From assembly GCF_000478585.1 (NCBI RefSeq), contig NZ_ARWI01000001.1, positions 1,612,001 to 1,676,000 on the forward strand: a stretch of DNA of 64,000 nucleotides. The letters are read 5' to 3'. A model generated the notes under the pieces. The model made no database searches and was not told where the DNA came from. It worked only from the letters and a program-made list of their open reading frames with translations. This stretch comes from Thiomicrorhabdus sp. Kp2 (lineage in GTDB: Bacteria > Pseudomonadota > Gammaproteobacteria > Thiomicrospirales > Thiomicrospiraceae). Below are positions 63,901 through 64,000 of the stretch, in pieces. The first letter of the stretch is position 1. Each line of letters starts with the position of its first letter. A program made the position numbers and the translations under genes.

Positions 63901-64000
63901 ATGAGCGAATATGGAATTGCTTTAGGAATGATTGAAACCCGTGGTTTAGTACCAGCGATTGAAGCGGCAGATGCGATGACCAAAGCGGCAGAAGTACGCT
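63901..64000 (+). CDS. csoS1: Carboxysome shell hexamer protein CsoS1, 3' end missing
   Basis: The first 33 codons of a BMC-domain shell protein: SEYGIALGMIETRGLVPAIE is typical for CsoS1A/B/C. The window ends before the rest of the domain, so it cannot be told which paralogue it is. CAGGAG precedes the start by about eight bases. More csoS1 genes would be expected beyond 64000. Confidence 0.95.
   Translation, partial: MSEYGIALGMIETRGLVPAIEAADAMTKAAEVR

Overview
The window comes from a gammaproteobacterial sulfur-oxidising chemolithoautotroph, most likely of the Thiomicrospira / Hydrogenovibrio / Thiomicrorhabdus group. The basis is the gene content: form IA RuBisCO followed by an alpha-carboxysome operon, RegB/RegA-type redox regulators, a typical gammaproteobacterial 16S-Ile-Ala-23S-5S operon, and the block mnmE ... 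mnmG-rsmG-parA-parB-atp that usually lies near the replication origin. The species call is inference; no database was searched.

Layout. 1-8.5 kb: the 3' part of mnmE, a secreted histidine phosphatase, an RND efflux pair, a YigZ-family protein, a small secreted protein and, on the minus strand, a Tat-exported histone-deacetylase-like hydrolase. 8.5-15.2 kb: leader with two promoters, a small DnaA-box cluster, boxA and a complete rRNA operon. 15.3-20.2 kb: queF with four small or membrane proteins of unknown role, then a lipoprotein and a TonB-dependent receptor on the minus strand. 20.6-24.8 kb: mnmG, rsmG, parA, parB. 25.1-32.4 kb: the complete ATP synthase operon with atpZ and atpI in front. 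32.4-35.2 kb: a 126-bp imperfect palindromic element, glmU, a small unknown gene and ubiA. 35.2-39.3 kb: a decaying accessory patch with a 5'-truncated HlyD-type secretion adaptor, short tandem duplications, an orphan secreted protein, a lipase cut by a REP-associated (Y1/HUH) transposase unit, and a 377-bp tandem duplication of that unit. 39.3-42.3 kb: unknown envelope proteins, a rhodanese and ubiC. 42.5-51.7 kb: three chemoreceptors, recG and an HDOD protein. 51.9-57.5 kb: a RegB/RegA two-component pair, a fused PCuAC copper chaperone, an OprC-like TonB copper receptor and ridA. 57.9-64 kb: cbbL, cbbS, csoS2, csoSCA, csoS4A, csoS4B and the start of csoS1, cut by the window edge.

How the parts fit. 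The carboxysome operon fixes CO2. The ATP synthase and the RegBA redox switch link that to energy state, and the copper uptake genes plausibly feed respiratory oxidases. ParAB and the tRNA/rRNA modification genes are origin-proximal housekeeping.

Most notable signals. (1) The 14-bp palindrome TACCAGGCCTGGTA and its core recur through the whole window: 11 copies of the perfect 12-bp core, where far fewer than one is expected. I cannot assign it to a known system. (2) A nine-A slippery run in csoS2 where a -1 shift leads to a stop after four codons, which predicts a programmed short CsoS2 form. (3) A 126-bp ERIC-like imperfect palindrome between atpC and glmU. (4) The copper-binding residue pattern of OprC next to a PCuAC fusion and RegBA.
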